Part shown: positions 62,978-64,000 of the stretch, one piece after another
How the letters are laid out: each line of letters starts with the position of its first letter
Numbering within the stretch: the first letter of the stretch is position 1
Source: Bradyrhizobium sp. 186
GTDB taxonomy: Bacteria; Pseudomonadota; Alphaproteobacteria; Rhizobiales; Xanthobacteraceae
DNA length: 64,000 nucleotides
NCBI RefSeq assembly: GCF_023101685.1
Contig: NZ_CP082164.1
Span: 4,712,001 to 4,776,000 of the forward strand
Direction of reading: 5' to 3'
Notes under the pieces: model-generated
Database searches by the model: none
What the model was told of the DNA's origin: nothing
What the model saw: the letters and a program-made list of their open reading frames with translations, nothing else
Translations under genes and position numbers: made by a program

Positions 62978-64000
62978 TCATCGACGGACGACCTTCAGCG
63001 CAACGCCCTCACCAGTGTGGGGCGAGGGAAACTCGAGATCGCGTACGCTTTCCGCGGCATGCGTGAGGTGGCGGAAAGCAGCTACGTCGGCTGGCTTCCC
63101 GAGCCAATATCCCTGAATTTGATCGCAGAGTTCGGCGCTCAGGAAACCCAGCTCCTCGCTGGTCTCGACACCTTCCGCCAGCACCGGCAGCTTGAGCCCG
63201 CGCCCGATGCCAAGCACCGCGCGAACGATGGTCGCCGCCTGTTCGTTGGTGTCGACCGCCTTGATGAAGGAGCCATCGATCTTGATCTTGTCGAACGGGA
63301 ATGCCCGCAAGTTCGATAGCGACGAGTAACCGGTCCCGAAATCGTCCATCGCGATGCGGACGCCAAGCGCCTTGAGCTGACGCAACGTCGCCAGCGCCCG
63401 GTTGAAGTCGCGGACCAGCGCGGTTTCAGTGATCTCCAGTTCGAGCCGCCCGGGGTTCAGCCCGGTTTGAACAAGGATTCCGTGAACCAGTTGCGTAAAC
63501 TGCGGATTATGCAGTTGCATCGCCGAGACGTTCACGGCGACTCCGAGCGGATTCGTCCAGCCGCTGGCTTCCGCGCATGCCTGTCTAAGCACCCATTCGC
63601 CGATCTGCTGGATCGTTCCACTTTCCTCCGCGACGGGAATGAATAAGGCCGGTGGAACCTGACCGCGCTGCGGATGACGCCATCGCAACAAGGCCTCGAA
63701 GCCGGTGATCTCGCGCGTATCAAGCCGGGCTTGCGGCTGATAGGCCAGTTCAAATTCGTGCCGTGCGATGGCGCTGCGAAGATCGTGCTCAAGCATGCGG
63801 CGATCGCGTGCCTCAACGCCCATCGCGGCTTCAAAGAAGCGATAAACACCGCGGCCGTCGGTTTTGGCGCGATAGAGCGCGGTATCTGCGTGGGTAAGAA
63901 GGCCCCGTCCGTCCCGGGCATCGTTCGGGAAAATCGCTATGCCGATGCTGGTGGAAACGAACGAGGCCGTGGTCGATGATTCGTTTTCGATCCGCAACGC
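62978..64000 (-). CDS. GGDEF-EAL cyclic di-GMP protein, 5' end outside the window
   Basis: At least 340 residues are encoded and the frame continues beyond the window edge. The first part (TSIGIAIFPNDARDGRGLLTHADTALYRAKTDGRGVYRFF) is the C-terminal half of a GGDEF domain. A complete EAL domain follows: EALLRWRHP (signature ExLxR), NVSAMQLHNPQF, LEITETALV, MDDFGTGYSSLSNLRAFPFDKIKIDGSFI and LAEGVET. All metal- and substrate-binding motifs of active phosphodiesterases are present. Whether the GGDEF half is active cannot be judged from the part seen. Confidence 0.9.
   Translation of the reverse strand, partial: ALRIENESSTTASFVSTSIGIAIFPNDARDGRGLLTHADTALYRAKTDGRGVYRFFEAAMGVEARDRRMLEHDLRSAIARHEFELAYQPQARLDTREITGFEALLRWRHPQRGQVPPALFIPVAEESGTIQQIGEWVLRQACAEASGWTNPLGVAVNVSAMQLHNPQFTQLVHGILVQTGLNPGRLELEITETALVRDFNRALATLRQLKALGVRIAMDDFGTGYSSLSNLRAFPFDKIKIDGSFIKAVDTNEQAATIVRAVLGIGRGLKLPVLAEGVETSEELGFLSAELCDQIQGYWLGKPADVAAFRHLTHAAESVRDLEFPSPHTGEGVALKVVRR

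Overview
The window is high-GC alphaproteobacterial chromosome, most likely Bradyrhizobium or a close relative in the Nitrobacteraceae. This rests on the gene families and their order (rpsF-rpsR-DUF2232-rplI, fabD-fabG-acpP-fabF-mltG-yicC-gmk, a livGFKHM cluster, nnrU), a FixK/FNR-type box, and several palindromic intergenic repeats of a kind I associate with this genus. No rRNA, tRNA or CRISPR array was seen.

Layout. 1-5665: the end of a PAS-like hypothetical gene (minus), then a complete branched-chain amino-acid-type ABC importer, livG-livF-livK-livH-livM. 5670-7489: a FixK/FNR box and a DUF47-pit phosphate transport pair. 7482-7865: a minus-strand SMR guanidinium exporter (sugE/gdx) whose start codon is CTG; its leader carries two ACGR-loop hairpins, the pattern of a guanidine-II (mini-ykkC) riboswitch. 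7964-17814: prfC, an orphan substrate-binding protein, a secreted hypothetical, nnrU, an acyl-CoA ligase, a yfgM-like gene, a lipoprotein, der and an MFS exporter. 17811-25987: a second LivK paralogue, an NHL-repeat protein, an SDR, purF, cvpA, radA and a TauE permease, with two palindromic repeats. 26033-32097: one minus-strand catabolic operon (FadR-type regulator, 3-hydroxyacid dehydrogenase, polar-amino-acid-type ABC transporter, RpiB-like isomerase, ribokinase-like kinase) whose substrate is not evident. 32411-38693: a GFA protein, exonuclease III, a Cys-repeat protein, alr, dnaB, a 39-residue membrane protein and cfa. 38961-47040: a cytochrome-like protein, a TetR-thioesterase pair, the S6/S18/L9 operon with a candidate autoregulatory leader, a TetR-desaturase pair and a GGDEF protein. 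47331-54020: fatty-acid synthesis genes, mltG, yicC and gmk. 53953-55140 is a membrane-anchored Ala/Pro-rich protein.

55141-62977 is accessory DNA: a palindromic repeat, an IS1634-type element, an IS5-type element inserted just upstream of a phage/island tyrosine integrase, then a stretch of small and decayed genes (SRAP peptidase remnant, zinc-binding small proteins with single indels, a chimeric ORF). The window ends in a GGDEF-EAL protein.

The strongest new observations are the guanidine-II riboswitch with its CTG-initiated exporter, the FixK-type box ahead of the low-affinity phosphate system, the S6 leader that can hide its own ribosome-binding site, and two TetR genes with very clear palindromic operators. 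All functional calls come from reading the sequence and from recalled family knowledge; no database search was run.
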